A stretch of DNA of 64,000 nucleotides, taken from Pseudomonas hefeiensis (GTDB lineage: Bacteria > Pseudomonadota > Gammaproteobacteria > Pseudomonadales > Pseudomonadaceae). The notes under the pieces were generated by a model that saw nothing but the letters and a program-made list of their open reading frames with translations, was not told the DNA's origin and made no database searches. The translations under genes were made by a program, and so were the position numbers. Below, piece after piece: positions 8,415 to 19,629 of this stretch. Position 1 is the first letter of the stretch. Each line of letters opens with the position of its first letter. The stretch spans positions 2,170,001 to 2,234,000 of the forward strand of contig NZ_CP117449.1 in assembly GCF_030687835.1 (NCBI RefSeq), given 5' to 3'.

Positions 8415-9452
8415 TTAAGTGCTTCTACGACTGCGCCGAAACTCTCCAGGAGTCTGGTTGTTCCAGCGCTTGAAGGCGCGTTGAAATGCCTCGGCTGAGG
8501 CGAATCCCAGCAGGTAAGCGATTTCGCCGAATGCCAGTTCAGTGTCGCGAATGTAGGTCATGGCCAGGTCGCGGCGGGTGTCGTTGAGGATTGCGCGAAA
8601 TTGCGTGCCTTCTTCGGCCAGTTTGCGACGCAGTGTCCAGGTTGGCAGCTTCAGACGCGCCGCCACTTCTTCCAGGTCGGGTTCCCGGCCGCCGTTGAGC
8701 AACGGCCCCAGCAGTTGGATGATGCGCTCGCGCAGGCTGCGGGTGCGGGTCAACTGCTCCAGTTCCCGTTCACACAGCTGAATCAGGTGTCGCCAGGTGC
8801 CAGGGCAATGCTGGGGGTTGCGTTGGGCGAGACTGTCCAGCCCCAGGCGCAGCTGATTGTGTTCGGCGCCGAACTGGATCGGACAGTCACCGACCGCGCG
8901 ATAGGCTTCCAGGTATGCCGGTTCTTCGAACTCGATTTCTATACGTTCAGCCCTCAGCGCGACGCCACAAACGCAGGACAGCTGCGCAAGCCAGCCGGCG
9001 ATGATCGAATCCACGACAAAGCGGTTGTAGGCGTTATAGGGGCTGATGGAATAGAACCGCAGCCACGCGCCTCGGGCGTCCTCATGAAAACTCGACTGAC
9101 CGCGATAGTTGGAGCCGTACAGCGGCTCAAAGCGGATCATGCACCGCGCGGCTTCGCGCACCGTCGGCGCTTGGGCTGCAGTCACGCCCGCCAGCCCGGC
9201 CTGGCTCAAGCGACTAAGTTGGCCCATGCGCAAACCCAAGGCAGGGTCCTGGGTCTGTTGGATGGCTGCATGGCCCAGGCGCATGTAACGCGGGATCGAC
9301 AGGCGAGCCCCGGGTTCGGCCAGCCGTGCTGCATCCAGACCGTATTGTTCGAGCAACGGCTGGGGATCTTGCCCATGGCTGGCCACCGCGTCGGCCAGGC
9401 TATGGACGAAGCTGACTGATAAGTCTCCCAACCGCATCGGTTGCGGTTTCAT
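8415..9452 (-). CDS. AraC-family regulator with arabinose-binding-like N-domain
   Basis: 345-aa transcription regulator of the OruR/ArgR-like AraC branch: N-terminal ligand-binding domain at about 20-210 and two helix-turn-helix motifs at about 245-340 (ACLKL-type LEEVAARLKLPTWTLRRKL, then FGEIAYLLGFASAEAFQRAF). It begins four bases after the stop of the nitrilase-like gene on the same strand, so the two are probably cotranscribed. Target and ligand are unknown; fadH, divergent beyond the nitrilase-like gene, is one possible target. Confidence 0.85.
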   Translation of the reverse strand: MKPQPMRLGDLSVSFVHSLADAVASHGQDPQPLLEQYGLDAARLAEPGARLSIPRYMRLGHAAIQQTQDPALGLRMGQLSRLSQAGLAGVTAAQAPTVREAARCMIRFEPLYGSNYRGQSSFHEDARGAWLRFYSISPYNAYNRFVVDSIIAGWLAQLSCVCGVALRAERIEIEFEEPAYLEAYRAVGDCPIQFGAEHNQLRLGLDSLAQRNPQHCPGTWRHLIQLCERELEQLTRTRSLRERIIQLLGPLLNGGREPDLEEVAARLKLPTWTLRRKLAEEGTQFRAILNDTRRDLAMTYIRDTELAFGEIAYLLGFASAEAFQRAFKRWNNQTPGEFRRSRRST

Positions 9453-9456
9453 GGTG

Positions 9457-10587
9457 TTACAGCCACAGGTTCAGCAGGCGGGCACCACGGGCTTCGCCGT
9501 CGGAGAAATGCTCACCTTTATGGCTGATGAAACTGCGCCCGGCGCTGCCGCTGTCCCAGAACTGCCCTCGCAGGAAGACACTGATGCCGCCCCTGGCCTG
9601 GCTGCTGGGCGGCTGGCTGGTCAATGTCAGGCGATGCCAGGCCTGGCCTTCACTCACTTCCCCAGGCTTGAGGCTGACTTCGCTCGGCGTGGGCAGCCCT
9701 TTATAGCCACTCCAGGGTTTGTCCCAAGCATCGCGACCGTTGACGAACGCAGGCACCGCCACCAGTTGCGCACCTTGTTCATTAAGCTGCCGATAGTGGA
9801 GCGGGTACCAACTGTCGCTGCCGATCAGCACGCCCAGGCGACCGGCAGGGGTGTCGACGACGCTGATTGTGTCCGGCTGGTCTGGCCCAAGCACGCCCTG
9901 TTGCTCGAACACAGGATGCTGTTGGCGCTGTGGCTGGCCCAGCGGCCGACCGTCGCTGCCGAACACCAGGCTACTGTTGTACAGCGCGCCGCGGCCCACC
10001 TTCAGTTCGCCATCGCTGACGCTTGGCTCGGGCAGCACGATGGAGCCGGCCACCAGGGTCACGCCGAACTCCTTGGCGAGTCCACCGAACAGTGCCTGGT
10101 AGTCACGGGCCATGGTGTCGGCTTTCATGCGCAGGTAAGCATCGTCCAGTCGGTTGTCACCTTGTGCGCTGACCAGCGCCCGGACGAACGCCAGCGGGTT
10201 GCTGACCGCCAGCCAATTCATGGCTTCCTTCAACGTGGCGGCCTGATACAACTCGTCTTTTTCACCGCTGACCATCAGCCAGGTGCCAATGTGCTCGGGC
10301 AACACCACCACGGTTTTGTCATTGAGCAAACCCTGGTCACGAGCGGCCTGAAGATAGGCCGCGAGTTTGCGATGCAGGCGTTCGGGGTTCTGGTAGTCGG
10401 TGGGGAACAGTTCGGGCTGGATGCCCAGCAAGTTGCCTCGATCGGCGGGGGTGCCCTGGTCAACCGCCAGATTGATGCGAAGGTCTGACAGGTAATGACC
10501 CGCCGGACGATCCACCGTCCACAGTGCGTAGGTGATCAGGGCGGCAATCAAGGCCAGTGACAACAGTAGGTACAGAAGTTTGCGCAT
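9457..10587 (-). CDS. Nitrilase-superfamily protein lacking catalytic Cys and Lys
   Basis: 376 aa with an N-terminal membrane anchor or signal (residues 4-23) and a carbon-nitrogen hydrolase fold. The superfamily triad is Glu-Lys-Cys. Glu98 is present in VVLPEHIGTW. The position normally Lys (RKxH) reads RQQH, giving Gln222, and the nucleophile motif normally ICxD reads IGSD, giving Gly256. The fold is still recognisable (ALYNSSLVFGSDGRPLG, GVLIGSDSWYP). I read it as a pseudoenzyme or a protein with a changed activity. It heads a two-gene unit with the AraC regulator and is divergent from fadH. Confidence 0.7.
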   Translation of the reverse strand: MRKLLYLLLSLALIAALITYALWTVDRPAGHYLSDLRINLAVDQGTPADRGNLLGIQPELFPTDYQNPERLHRKLAAYLQAARDQGLLNDKTVVVLPEHIGTWLMVSGEKDELYQAATLKEAMNWLAVSNPLAFVRALVSAQGDNRLDDAYLRMKADTMARDYQALFGGLAKEFGVTLVAGSIVLPEPSVSDGELKVGRGALYNSSLVFGSDGRPLGQPQRQQHPVFEQQGVLGPDQPDTISVVDTPAGRLGVLIGSDSWYPLHYRQLNEQGAQLVAVPAFVNGRDAWDKPWSGYKGLPTPSEVSLKPGEVSEGQAWHRLTLTSQPPSSQARGGISVFLRGQFWDSGSAGRSFISHKGEHFSDGEARGARLLNLWL

Positions 10588-10774
10588 GGGGAACAGTCAG
10601 CGGCCGTGTGCGGATTCACTGACTAGGGTAGGGCCCACGACGGGGTGTTGCCAAGGGGCGTTGCGCATTTGGATCATTAAGTTGTCAGTTACGGCCATTG
10701 AGCACGCACCTCTCGGCTCTTAGGCTGTCTGGTATGACTGATGGAAGCCGCAGAGCCTCCACATTTTTCCGTGA

Positions 10775-12835
<2,061 letters not shown>

Positions 12836-12863
12836 GACACCGAATCTGCGGGCGCCTGAGCCC

Positions 12864-12951
12864 CTGTGTGCGAGCCTGCTCGCGATAGCGATGAGCCAGT
12901 TGCATGAGAGTTTACTGACCCACCGTCATCGCGAGCAGGCTCGCTCCCACA
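12864..12951 (+). repeat. REPIN (inverted REP pair) after fadH
   Basis: Two inverted REP palindromes, GCGAGCCTGCTCGCG at about 12870 and CGCGAGCAGGCTCGC at about 12930, enclosing a non-conserved loop of roughly 45 bases. The outer end of the right copy runs directly into the AGGAGG used as SD by the next gene. Confidence 0.85.
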
Positions 12952-12961
12952 GGAGGTTGCA

Positions 12962-13942
12962 ATGAGCACAGACACGCAGGTCATCACGACCGAGCTGTTA
13001 AGCTTGCAGCTTGTCCCGATTCGGCCTGCTGCAATGTTGCTTTCCTGCCTCGACTGGCACCCACAACCCCGCCTGGAACCCCTTCATCTGGACTGGCTCG
13101 CCCGTGCCGGAGTTGAAGTGGCGGTGTTGCGTCTGGACCAGATCGATCCACTGATCAGCGGCAACAAGTGGTTCAAGCTGGTTCACCATGTGCGCGCTGC
13201 TCATGAGGCCGGTGCCCAGGGGATCATGAGTCTGGGCGGTGCCTATTCCAACCATCTGCATGCGCTGGCCGCTGCGGGCAAGCGCTTCGGGTTCCCAACG
13301 GTCGGGCTGCTGCGCGGCCATCCCCAGGAAACGCCGACGGTCCTCGACTTGAAAGCGTTCGACATGGATCTGCACTGGCTGGGTTATGGCGGGTACCGAG
13401 GGCGGCACGCCGCGGATTTCTGGCTGCCCTGGCAGGCGCAATATCCGCATTTGCACCCGGTGCCCGAGGGTGGTTCAGGATTACCCGGTGCCCAAGGCTG
13501 CATGGCTTGGGTGACCAGTGCCCGTGAACAACTGGCGGCGTTGGGGTGGGCGGATTATCACGGTTGGTGGCTGGCCTGCGGCACCGGAACCTCATTGGCG
13601 GGGCTGGTGCTGGCCGAAGCGGGGCAGCGTGCGGTCTACGGTGTATTGGCCGTGCCTCAGGACCACGGCGTGGCACAGCAGGTCGAGAGCATTGTGGGGC
13701 CAGCGGGCCTTGGCAATGCGCGTTATGAGTTGTTCGACGGCAGCCGTGGCGGCTTCGCCCGGGTCGACGCCGAGCTCGTCGCCTTCATCCAGGCCACTGG
13801 CGCCATCGAACTGGAGCCGCTGTACACCGGCAAGGCGTTGATGTTGCTCAAGGCTCGGGTCGAGGCCGGACAGTTTGCCTGCGGCACCCGCTTGATTTTC
13901 GTACACACCGGCGGCTTGCAAGGCCGCCGAGGGTTTGAATGA
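12962..13942 (+). CDS. D-cysteine desulfhydrase / ACC deaminase family PLP enzyme
   Basis: 326-aa fold-type II PLP enzyme. The cofactor lysine is Lys69 in LISGNKWFK, followed by SLGGAYSNHLHA, and the phosphate-binding CGTGTSLAGL. Family members deaminate D-cysteine or 1-aminocyclopropane-1-carboxylate; the substrate cannot be read from sequence. ATG 12962 has a perfect AGGAGG five bases upstream. However the first 24 residues contain an AAGCTTGCAGCTT word common in pseudomonad spacers, so the ATG at 13034 (MLLSCLDWHPQP) is a real alternative. Confidence 0.8.
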   Translation: MSTDTQVITTELLSLQLVPIRPAAMLLSCLDWHPQPRLEPLHLDWLARAGVEVAVLRLDQIDPLISGNKWFKLVHHVRAAHEAGAQGIMSLGGAYSNHLHALAAAGKRFGFPTVGLLRGHPQETPTVLDLKAFDMDLHWLGYGGYRGRHAADFWLPWQAQYPHLHPVPEGGSGLPGAQGCMAWVTSAREQLAALGWADYHGWWLACGTGTSLAGLVLAEAGQRAVYGVLAVPQDHGVAQQVESIVGPAGLGNARYELFDGSRGGFARVDAELVAFIQATGAIELEPLYTGKALMLLKARVEAGQFACGTRLIFVHTGGLQGRRGFE

Positions 13943-13948
13943 CCGGCG

Positions 13949-14497
13949 TCAGCCTCGTTTGGGCATCATCCGCAACAGGGTGTTATCACGCACGATGTAG
14001 TGGTGGTATAGCCCCGCCAGAGCATGCAGGCCAATCAGCCAGTAGCCGATAGTGCCCCCCAACTCATGCCAGCCCTCCAGTTGTTTGGCAAAGTCTTTGT
14101 CCTGATCGATCAGCAGCGGCAAGTCGAAACCATAGAACATCACCTGATGTCCTTTGGCACTGGTGATCAGCCATCCCAGCAGTGGCATGGTGATCATGAA
14201 CAGGTACAACGCCCAGTGCATCAGGTGTGCAAGGAAGATCTGCCAGGCAGGCGAGGCGGGAAAAATGGCCGGAGCCTTCCCCCTGCTGCGGGCGAACAGG
14301 CGTAACCAGACCAGCACAAACACCGTCAGGCCGAGCATGAAGTGCGCTTCCTTGATCAGGGTTCGGCCGTCACTGTCCTTGGGGAATATCCCTCGCAGTT
14401 CGATGCAGGCATAAACCACGGCCAGCAGAATCAACATCAGCCAGTGCAAGGCGACCGTGACGGTGCTGTAGCGGTTTTCCGAGCTTTTCCAGGGCAT
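13949..14497 (-). CDS. Cytochrome b561 (CybB-like)
   Basis: 182-aa four-helix membrane di-haem cytochrome b, thought to pass electrons between quinone and partners such as superoxide. Membrane segments around WLMLILLAVVYACI, LGLTVFVLVWLRLF, ALYLFMITMPLLGWL and GYWLIGLHALAGLYHHYI, with the conserved histidines in ALHW, EAHF, HWALY and HALAGLYHH. Start at MPWKSSENRYS is set by GGAGA seven bases upstream; an in-frame extension to 14527 has no SD. It faces the PLP enzyme tail to tail. Confidence 0.88.
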   Translation of the reverse strand: MPWKSSENRYSTVTVALHWLMLILLAVVYACIELRGIFPKDSDGRTLIKEAHFMLGLTVFVLVWLRLFARSRGKAPAIFPASPAWQIFLAHLMHWALYLFMITMPLLGWLITSAKGHQVMFYGFDLPLLIDQDKDFAKQLEGWHELGGTIGYWLIGLHALAGLYHHYIVRDNTLLRMMPKRG

Positions 14498-14673
14498 GCA
14501 GGTATCTCCAGTCATCAGGTAAAGCACCGTCTTGAGCGGCGTTGTGCTTTTTACTGTAAGCCCGTTTCGCTAGGTTTGCTTGAGCCAGATCACGTTTGCC
14601 AGCATGAAATCCCGGTCAATACATTCACATGACGGCGGGCTGTTACGCAGCCGCGCGGGAACAAGCAGAGATG

Positions 14674-16080
14674 TCAGGGCGTCAGGTCTGGCGGGTTCAG
14701 GAGCCAATCCAATAGAGGTCTCGCATCATTGTGGTCCTGCACCGGTTTCGGCGGCGTAGGAGATTGTCCACCGCCGGTATCGACTCCCCCCAGGCATAGC
14801 ACCGGCCTGTCGGGGTCGCCGTCGAGAAAACTCACCAGCACTTCGCTGCCGGCCATCAAGGCTGGGCCGTCGTGCAGCGTCAGTCGCGACACCGGCAGCG
14901 TGATGCCTTCGCTATCCGGCGTCCACAGGCTGACGGTGACATGACCGCGCTCATCGCGGCCGGCCGGCTGACCGGCAGGGCCGAGCACATGGGCCAGGTG
15001 GTAACCGGGGATGCATGGTTTGGGGTGCTTGAGGGCCGGCCTGAAGACGGTGGACCATGGAATGGCAGAGAACCGGTTACGGTAGTCCCGAGTTGCCGGT
15101 GTGCGCGGCTGGTTCGTTTCAAGGATGGAAAACTGCCGCCCGCGGTGCTGGATTTCGGTGATCAGCCATTGGTCGTTGAAGTTGGAGACCGGATGTTCAC
15201 AGATCTGCACGATATGGCCACTGCGCAGGACCGGGTGGGTGCTGTGCCCTTGGATCTCCCGCTGTCGACAGCGCAGCCGCTCAAGTTTCCGGCGGCCGGC
15301 TTGATAACGATGAGCCAGCGCCGGATTGCCCCGTATCGTCTCGTGGTTTTCACCTTCGAAGGCGTGGTTCGCCGCGCTGTCGCCGACTTGGGTTATCTCG
15401 CGATCACTGCACCCGAGCGGCAGGCCAGGCGCCAGTGAGTGGTGACGCTGGTACAACTGCTTGATGGCCGGCTGCTGGCCGGCATCGGGGCGCAGGGTGA
15501 GTTCGACCGGACGCGCGCAGAAGCTTTTTGGGTCTTCGGCGAACACCAGGACATGATCATGGGGGGTGTGTTCGAAGTGGTAATGAATGCCTTCTTCCTC
15601 GCACAACCGGTGCAGCAACTCCAGGTCGCTCTCATCGTACTGGATACAGAACGGGCGGCAGGGGTACTGCCCATGTGGCAGATCGAAGCGGTAACGGTGG
15701 GCGGCTAGCGCGTGGTCTTCCAACAGGCGATGCAGTATCTGCACTACGTTGAGTCGATAGAAAACCCGCCGCCGCGGTCCCTGTTCCAGACGCTGCAGGT
15801 AAGGAACCAGCGTCAAACGATAGCCGATGCGATGCGATGCATGAGCAGTCAGGCCGACGCTTTGCACAATTGCATGCACGCCGGATTCGCCATCCAGTCG
15901 CAGGAAGGCTGGCTGGCCCAACAGAGTGTCGGGATTGATCGGCGGCGCCAGGCCAATCAATTCAAGGTCGAAGCGGTACGGCTGGTTAAGGGCTTCGCGA
16001 CCGTTGAACCTCAGTACTTGCAGTCGCAAGTTGCTTTGCGTGAGTGTCAGGCTGAAGGGACTTTCCGTGTCGTTGCGCAT
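14674..16080 (-). CDS. Short orphan type VI secretion VgrG-like protein
   Basis: About 468 aa (up to 484 if the in-frame GTG at 16128 is used). It has the Rhs/Vgr phage gp27-like part (LTQSNLRLQVLRFNGREALNQPY, RPFCIQYDESDLELLHRLCEEEGIHYHFEH) and the OB-fold part (GHVTVSLWTPDSEG, GSEVLVSFLDGDPDRPVL). It stops soon after the OB fold, whereas most VgrG spikes are 600 aa or longer and continue into a beta-helical needle. No Hcp, PAAR, sheath, adaptor or toxin gene is nearby. Likely an accessory tip protein of a T6SS encoded elsewhere, or a decayed one. Confidence 0.8.
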   Translation of the reverse strand: MRNDTESPFSLTLTQSNLRLQVLRFNGREALNQPYRFDLELIGLAPPINPDTLLGQPAFLRLDGESGVHAIVQSVGLTAHASHRIGYRLTLVPYLQRLEQGPRRRVFYRLNVVQILHRLLEDHALAAHRYRFDLPHGQYPCRPFCIQYDESDLELLHRLCEEEGIHYHFEHTPHDHVLVFAEDPKSFCARPVELTLRPDAGQQPAIKQLYQRHHSLAPGLPLGCSDREITQVGDSAANHAFEGENHETIRGNPALAHRYQAGRRKLERLRCRQREIQGHSTHPVLRSGHIVQICEHPVSNFNDQWLITEIQHRGRQFSILETNQPRTPATRDYRNRFSAIPWSTVFRPALKHPKPCIPGYHLAHVLGPAGQPAGRDERGHVTVSLWTPDSEGITLPVSRLTLHDGPALMAGSEVLVSFLDGDPDRPVLCLGGVDTGGGQSPTPPKPVQDHNDARPLLDWLLNPPDLTP

Positions 16081-16299
16081 CGCCGTTCTTACTTGCTGGG
16101 GGAGAAGGTCATGAGAGTACGGAACCACGGGATGAAAGGGGGCGGCGAATCGTTGTTTCGGAAATTCCCTACAACACGCTGGGGAAATGTTGATTCATCA
16201 GGGACAATTTTTTGGTCGATCAGCCGGTTTAGGCCGTATAAACTTGCGCCACAGCGCCGGCCAGCAGATGTCTCGGCGTGACAGACAAGAGAGTGAGTA

Positions 16300-17004
16300 A
16301 TGGGCGCACAGTGGAAGGTTAAACACAAAGAAGCGGCTGCCAATGCCAAGGGCAAGATCTTCGGCAAACTGGTGAAAGAAATCACCATTGCCGCGCGCAA
16401 CGGCGCTGACACCGCCACCAATGCACACCTGCGGCTGGTGGTTGAGCAGGCGAAGAAGGCCTCGATGCCCCGCGAAACCCTGGAGCGCGCGATCAAGAAA
16501 GGTTCCGGCCAACTCGGCGAAACCGTGCAATACCACCGTGTGACCTACGAGGGGTTCGCACCGCATCAGGTGCCGCTGATCGTCGAATGCGTGACCGACA
16601 ACATCAACCGCACCGTCGCCGAGATTCGCGTTGCGTTCCGCAAAGGCCAATTGGGTGCCTCGGGTTCGGTTGCGTGGGATTTCAACCATGTCGGCATGAT
16701 CGAGGCTTCCCCGGACAGCCCGGACGCCGATCCGGAAATGGCGGCTATCGAGGCCGGTGCCCAGGATTTCGAACCGGGCGAAGACGGCGCGACGCTGTTT
16801 CTCACAGATCCCTCCGACCTTGATGCGGTGCAGAAGGCGCTGCCGGAGCAAGGTTTCACCGTATTGTCTGCCAAGCTCGGTTACCAGCCGAAAAACCCGG
16901 TCAGTGGTCTGACGGACGAGCAGATGGCCGAAGTCGAAGCGTTTCTTGAGGGCCTGGACAACCACGATGACGTGCAGGACATGTTTGTCGGGTTGGCCGG
17001 CTAA
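16300..17004 (+). CDS. YebC/PmpR-family protein (second paralogue type)
   Basis: 234-aa YebC-fold protein. The N-terminus [21 protein letters not shown] differs from housekeeping YebC (MAGHSKWANIKHRK), so this resembles the YeeN-type paralogue. Conserved [20 protein letters not shown] and the acidic C-terminal third are present. Family members act as DNA-binding regulators or, in recent work, as translation factors at polyproline stretches; which applies here is unknown. Its TAA overlaps the TAG of the convergent LRR-kinase gene by two bases. Confidence 0.88.
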   Translation: MGAQWKVKHKEAAANAKGKIFGKLVKEITIAARNGADTATNAHLRLVVEQAKKASMPRETLERAIKKGSGQLGETVQYHRVTYEGFAPHQVPLIVECVTDNINRTVAEIRVAFRKGQLGASGSVAWDFNHVGMIEASPDSPDADPEMAAIEAGAQDFEPGEDGATLFLTDPSDLDAVQKALPEQGFTVLSAKLGYQPKNPVSGLTDEQMAEVEAFLEGLDNHDDVQDMFVGLAG

Positions 17005-18356
17005 GCACTACAGCCTACTGTGGCGAGGGAGCAAGCTTCCTCGCCACAGTCGCGCAGTAAGCCTTCAATCTCATCAAACCCCGGCCGCGCCAGTACGTCT
17101 GGCTGACAGCAGCGCGCCTGTAAATCCTGCAGCGGTGCCATATCCTCGGCACCGAGTTCCCGATCGATGCGCGCCAGCAGTTCCCCCAGCAGAATCCCGA
17201 ACGCCCGCACTTCGATGCGTTGTAACGCACGGGTTTGCACGGTGTCGGCAGTGGCGTGGAAAGACGCCGCGCCAAAGTCGCCCAACAGGCAATCGCCCTG
17301 GTCATTGCAAAGAATATTGTGCCCGTACAAATCGCCGTGGGTGATGCCCTGGCGGTGCAGGTGCGCCGCCACCGAGGCGATGCCCAGGGCGATACGCAAG
17401 GCCACGGGGGCACTCAAGCGCAGCTTGGCGTCATACATGTCACGGGTGCAGGACTCCAGGCTCGGTAGCCCCGCCAGGTTGCGGTAGCTGGGCTCGATCA
17501 ATGCCATCACCAATCCGGCCTGTTGTTCGGGGTGCCCGGTGATCTGGCCCAGCACGTCAATCAGGTTCGGGTGCCGACCTGCGGTGATGCAGGCATGCAT
17601 TTCATGCAACGGCGAGCCGTCGCTGGTCATCTGGCCTTTGTACAGCTTGAGCGCGACGTTTCGCGCGACCTGGCCCGGTGGTTGCCACAGTGCCTGATGA
17701 ATCACCCCTGAAGCGCCTTCGCCTAACTGTTGTTGCACGTTCAGTTGCGACCAGTCGATGGGCGTCGTCCCGGCCAGGACGTCGGCATTGGCCTGGGTTT
17801 CCAACGGGTTGCCGGCATAGGCCAGCCAGCTCAGGCTTGGCAACTCCAGCAACCATTGCGGCAGCTCGGTTGGCTGATTGGCGGCGATGCGCAGCAGTTC
17901 GAGGCGATGGCACTGGCCCAGGCTCGTGGGCAACTGCTGCAATCGGTTGCCAGCCAGCATGAGCTTTTGCAAGTGCGGGCGTTGGCCGAGTTCTTGCGGT
18001 AACTGACTGATACGGTTGTCCGTCAGGATCAACCAGCGTAACAGCGGTGGCAGGGCAGCGCCGGGCACGCGTTCGATGCGGTTGGCCTTGAAGCCGACCA
18101 TGGTCAATTCCGCGCAACGGCCCAGGCATTCGGGCAGTTCAACGAAGTGGTTGTCCGAGCAGAACAACACTCGCAGGCGGCTCAGCCGATGCAGATCATC
18201 GGGCAGCGCAGCCAACCGGTTGCCGCTGAGATTGAGGACTTCGAGCGAGTCGGCCAGGTCGAAGATTTCCGGGGGGAACTGCGTCAGGCCGCAGGACAGA
18301 TCCAGCCGTTTGATGCCGGACAGATGGCCGGCGCGCAGTTGGGCGAGGGTGTGCAT
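17001..18356 (-). CDS. Leucine-rich-repeat protein with C-terminal Ser/Thr kinase domain
   Basis: About 451 aa. Residues 10-185 hold seven or so LRRs of the LxxLxLxxNxLxxLP kind ([30 protein letters not shown]). Residues about 205-440 form a eukaryotic-type protein kinase: glycine loop [15 protein letters not shown] lysine (about Lys237), catalytic loop HGDLYGHN and DFG, so the catalytic residues are intact. ATG 18356 ([12 protein letters not shown]) is chosen over an upstream TTG at 18377. The last 16 residues are encoded by a REP palindrome. No phosphatase partner is adjacent. A cytoplasmic signalling kinase of unknown target. Confidence 0.88.
   Translation of the reverse strand: MHTLAQLRAGHLSGIKRLDLSCGLTQFPPEIFDLADSLEVLNLSGNRLAALPDDLHRLSRLRVLFCSDNHFVELPECLGRCAELTMVGFKANRIERVPGAALPPLLRWLILTDNRISQLPQELGQRPHLQKLMLAGNRLQQLPTSLGQCHRLELLRIAANQPTELPQWLLELPSLSWLAYAGNPLETQANADVLAGTTPIDWSQLNVQQQLGEGASGVIHQALWQPPGQVARNVALKLYKGQMTSDGSPLHEMHACITAGRHPNLIDVLGQITGHPEQQAGLVMALIEPSYRNLAGLPSLESCTRDMYDAKLRLSAPVALRIALGIASVAAHLHRQGITHGDLYGHNILCNDQGDCLLGDFGAASFHATADTVQTRALQRIEVRAFGILLGELLARIDRELGAEDMAPLQDLQARCCQPDVLARPGFDEIEGLLRDCGEEACSLATVGCSA
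17017..17050 (+). repeat. REP palindrome inside the 3' end of the LRR-kinase gene
   Basis: Perfect 12-bp arms ACTGTGGCGAGG and CCTCGCCACAGT around GAGCAAGCTT. It is a pseudomonad REP-type hairpin read in frame as EEACSLATV on the minus strand. It can also serve as terminator for the convergent yebC-like transcript. Confidence 0.8.
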
Positions 18357-18454
18357 GAGAGGTTCGCTGCTGATCAAGGGGCGGGCATAAAGCCCGAAGC
18401 CCCACAGTTAACCAATAATCAGCCCAACACAAAACCCTGTGGCGAAGGTTTTAT

Positions 18455-18542
18455 CTGTGGGAGCAAGGCTTGTCCGCGATTCAGGCACCTCGCTTTCTCG
18501 CAGGCCGCGTTGCCTTCATCGCGGGCAAGCCTTGCTCCCACA
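18455..18542 (+). repeat. REPIN between the LRR-kinase gene and the binding-protein gene
   Basis: Inverted pair TGTGGGAGCAAGGCTTGTCCGC and GCGGGCAAGCCTTGCTCCCACA around a spacer of about 45 bases, located beyond the 3' end of the ABC operon. Confidence 0.85.
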
Positions 18543-18549
18543 AATGTGT

Positions 18550-19611
18550 CTAGCGCTCGACGCTGCGGTTCCAGCGCGCGTTCCAGGCTGGGCGTTGCTC
18601 GTTGACCTGGTCCCAATCCACCGCAATCGCCGTTTCCAGGTACTGCTTCATCGCCTCTACCTGGCCGCGGGTTTTGTCGGTGGTCGGCGTAGTGGGGTTG
18701 GACGGGATCTGGTCGCCTTCTTCAAGGGCGATCGCCTGGGCCTCGGGCGTCAGCAGGAAGGCGGCGAGCTTTTGCGCCAGTTCAGGCTGGGTGTTCTGGG
18801 CGATGGCGCATTCAGCGACGTTGAGCACCACCGCGCCCTCCTTGGGTTGCGCATACTCGACCGGCATGCCCTTGAGTTTGAGTGCGGTCACTTGGGTCGG
18901 CGTCAACGGGAACAGCGCGGCTTCGTCGGTCTGCAGCATTTCGGAGATCTTTGCTGAGCTGGGGATATATTCCAGCACGTTACGTCCGACGGTGTTTGGC
19001 CAGGCCTTGAAGCCCGGTTCGACGTCGGCTTCGCTGCCGCCCTGGATCCGGTTGAACATCAAAAAGCCGTGCAGGCCGAAGGTCGAGGAGGCCAGCGATT
19101 GGAACACCAGTTTGTCCTTGAAGCGCGGATCGGCCATGTCCATCCAGGAGGTGGGCGCATTCCAGCCATTTTCCTTGAACAACCGAGTGTTGTAGGCAAG
19201 GCCCGTGACACCGAGGCTGACGGCCACGGCTTGATCCTTGATCCGGCCCTTGGTCGGAATCTGGGCCAGGGACGGGCTGTTCTCGAGCTTGTCGCACAGC
19301 CCCATGGCAATGGCGCGGTACATGATGCCGTCGTCGAGGAACATCACGTGCATTTGCGGGTTGCCTTTACTGGCCTGGACTTTCGCCAGGATGTCGGCGG
19401 AGGTGCCGGGCACGATCACCACTTTGACGTTGTTGGCTTTTTCGAAGGCCGGCAAGACCTTGTCGGCGTAAAGCCGCTCCATGGTCCCGCCGTTCATGCC
19501 CAGGTAAAGCGTCGGCTCGGCCAGCGCCTGGGTGACCGGGAGCAGGGCGCCCAGGCAGGAGAAACCCAACGAGCAAAAACCGAACAGTGCAGTGCGTTTG
19601 ACGTTATTCAT
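18550..19611 (-). CDS. ABC transporter periplasmic binding protein, spermidine/putrescine type
   Basis: 353 aa with a Sec signal peptide (cleavage near [10 protein letters not shown], residues about 31-33) and a PotD/IdiA-like binding fold ([45 protein letters not shown]). Last gene of the seven-gene operon that begins with the ATPase at 25254; placement after the oxidoreductase genes rather than next to the permeases is unusual. The cargo is probably the substrate of the adjoining dehydrogenase, perhaps an amine, opine or imino acid. Confidence 0.85.
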   Translation of the reverse strand: MNNVKRTALFGFCSLGFSCLGALLPVTQALAEPTLYLGMNGGTMERLYADKVLPAFEKANNVKVVIVPGTSADILAKVQASKGNPQMHVMFLDDGIMYRAIAMGLCDKLENSPSLAQIPTKGRIKDQAVAVSLGVTGLAYNTRLFKENGWNAPTSWMDMADPRFKDKLVFQSLASSTFGLHGFLMFNRIQGGSEADVEPGFKAWPNTVGRNVLEYIPSSAKISEMLQTDEAALFPLTPTQVTALKLKGMPVEYAQPKEGAVVLNVAECAIAQNTQPELAQKLAAFLLTPEAQAIALEEGDQIPSNPTTPTTDKTRGQVEAMKQYLETAIAVDWDQVNEQRPAWNARWNRSVER

Positions 19612-19629
19612 TGGCGCGACCTTCCTCTA

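Noticed and set aside
12864..12951. Palindromic repeats that could be mistaken for CRISPR repeats
   Set aside because: They are REP palindromes in inverted pairs scattered across the window, without regular direct repeats, spacers of equal length or cas genes.
14674..16299. Type VI secretion cluster
   Set aside because: Only a short VgrG is present; no tss, hcp, clpV, PAAR, adaptor or toxin gene nearby.
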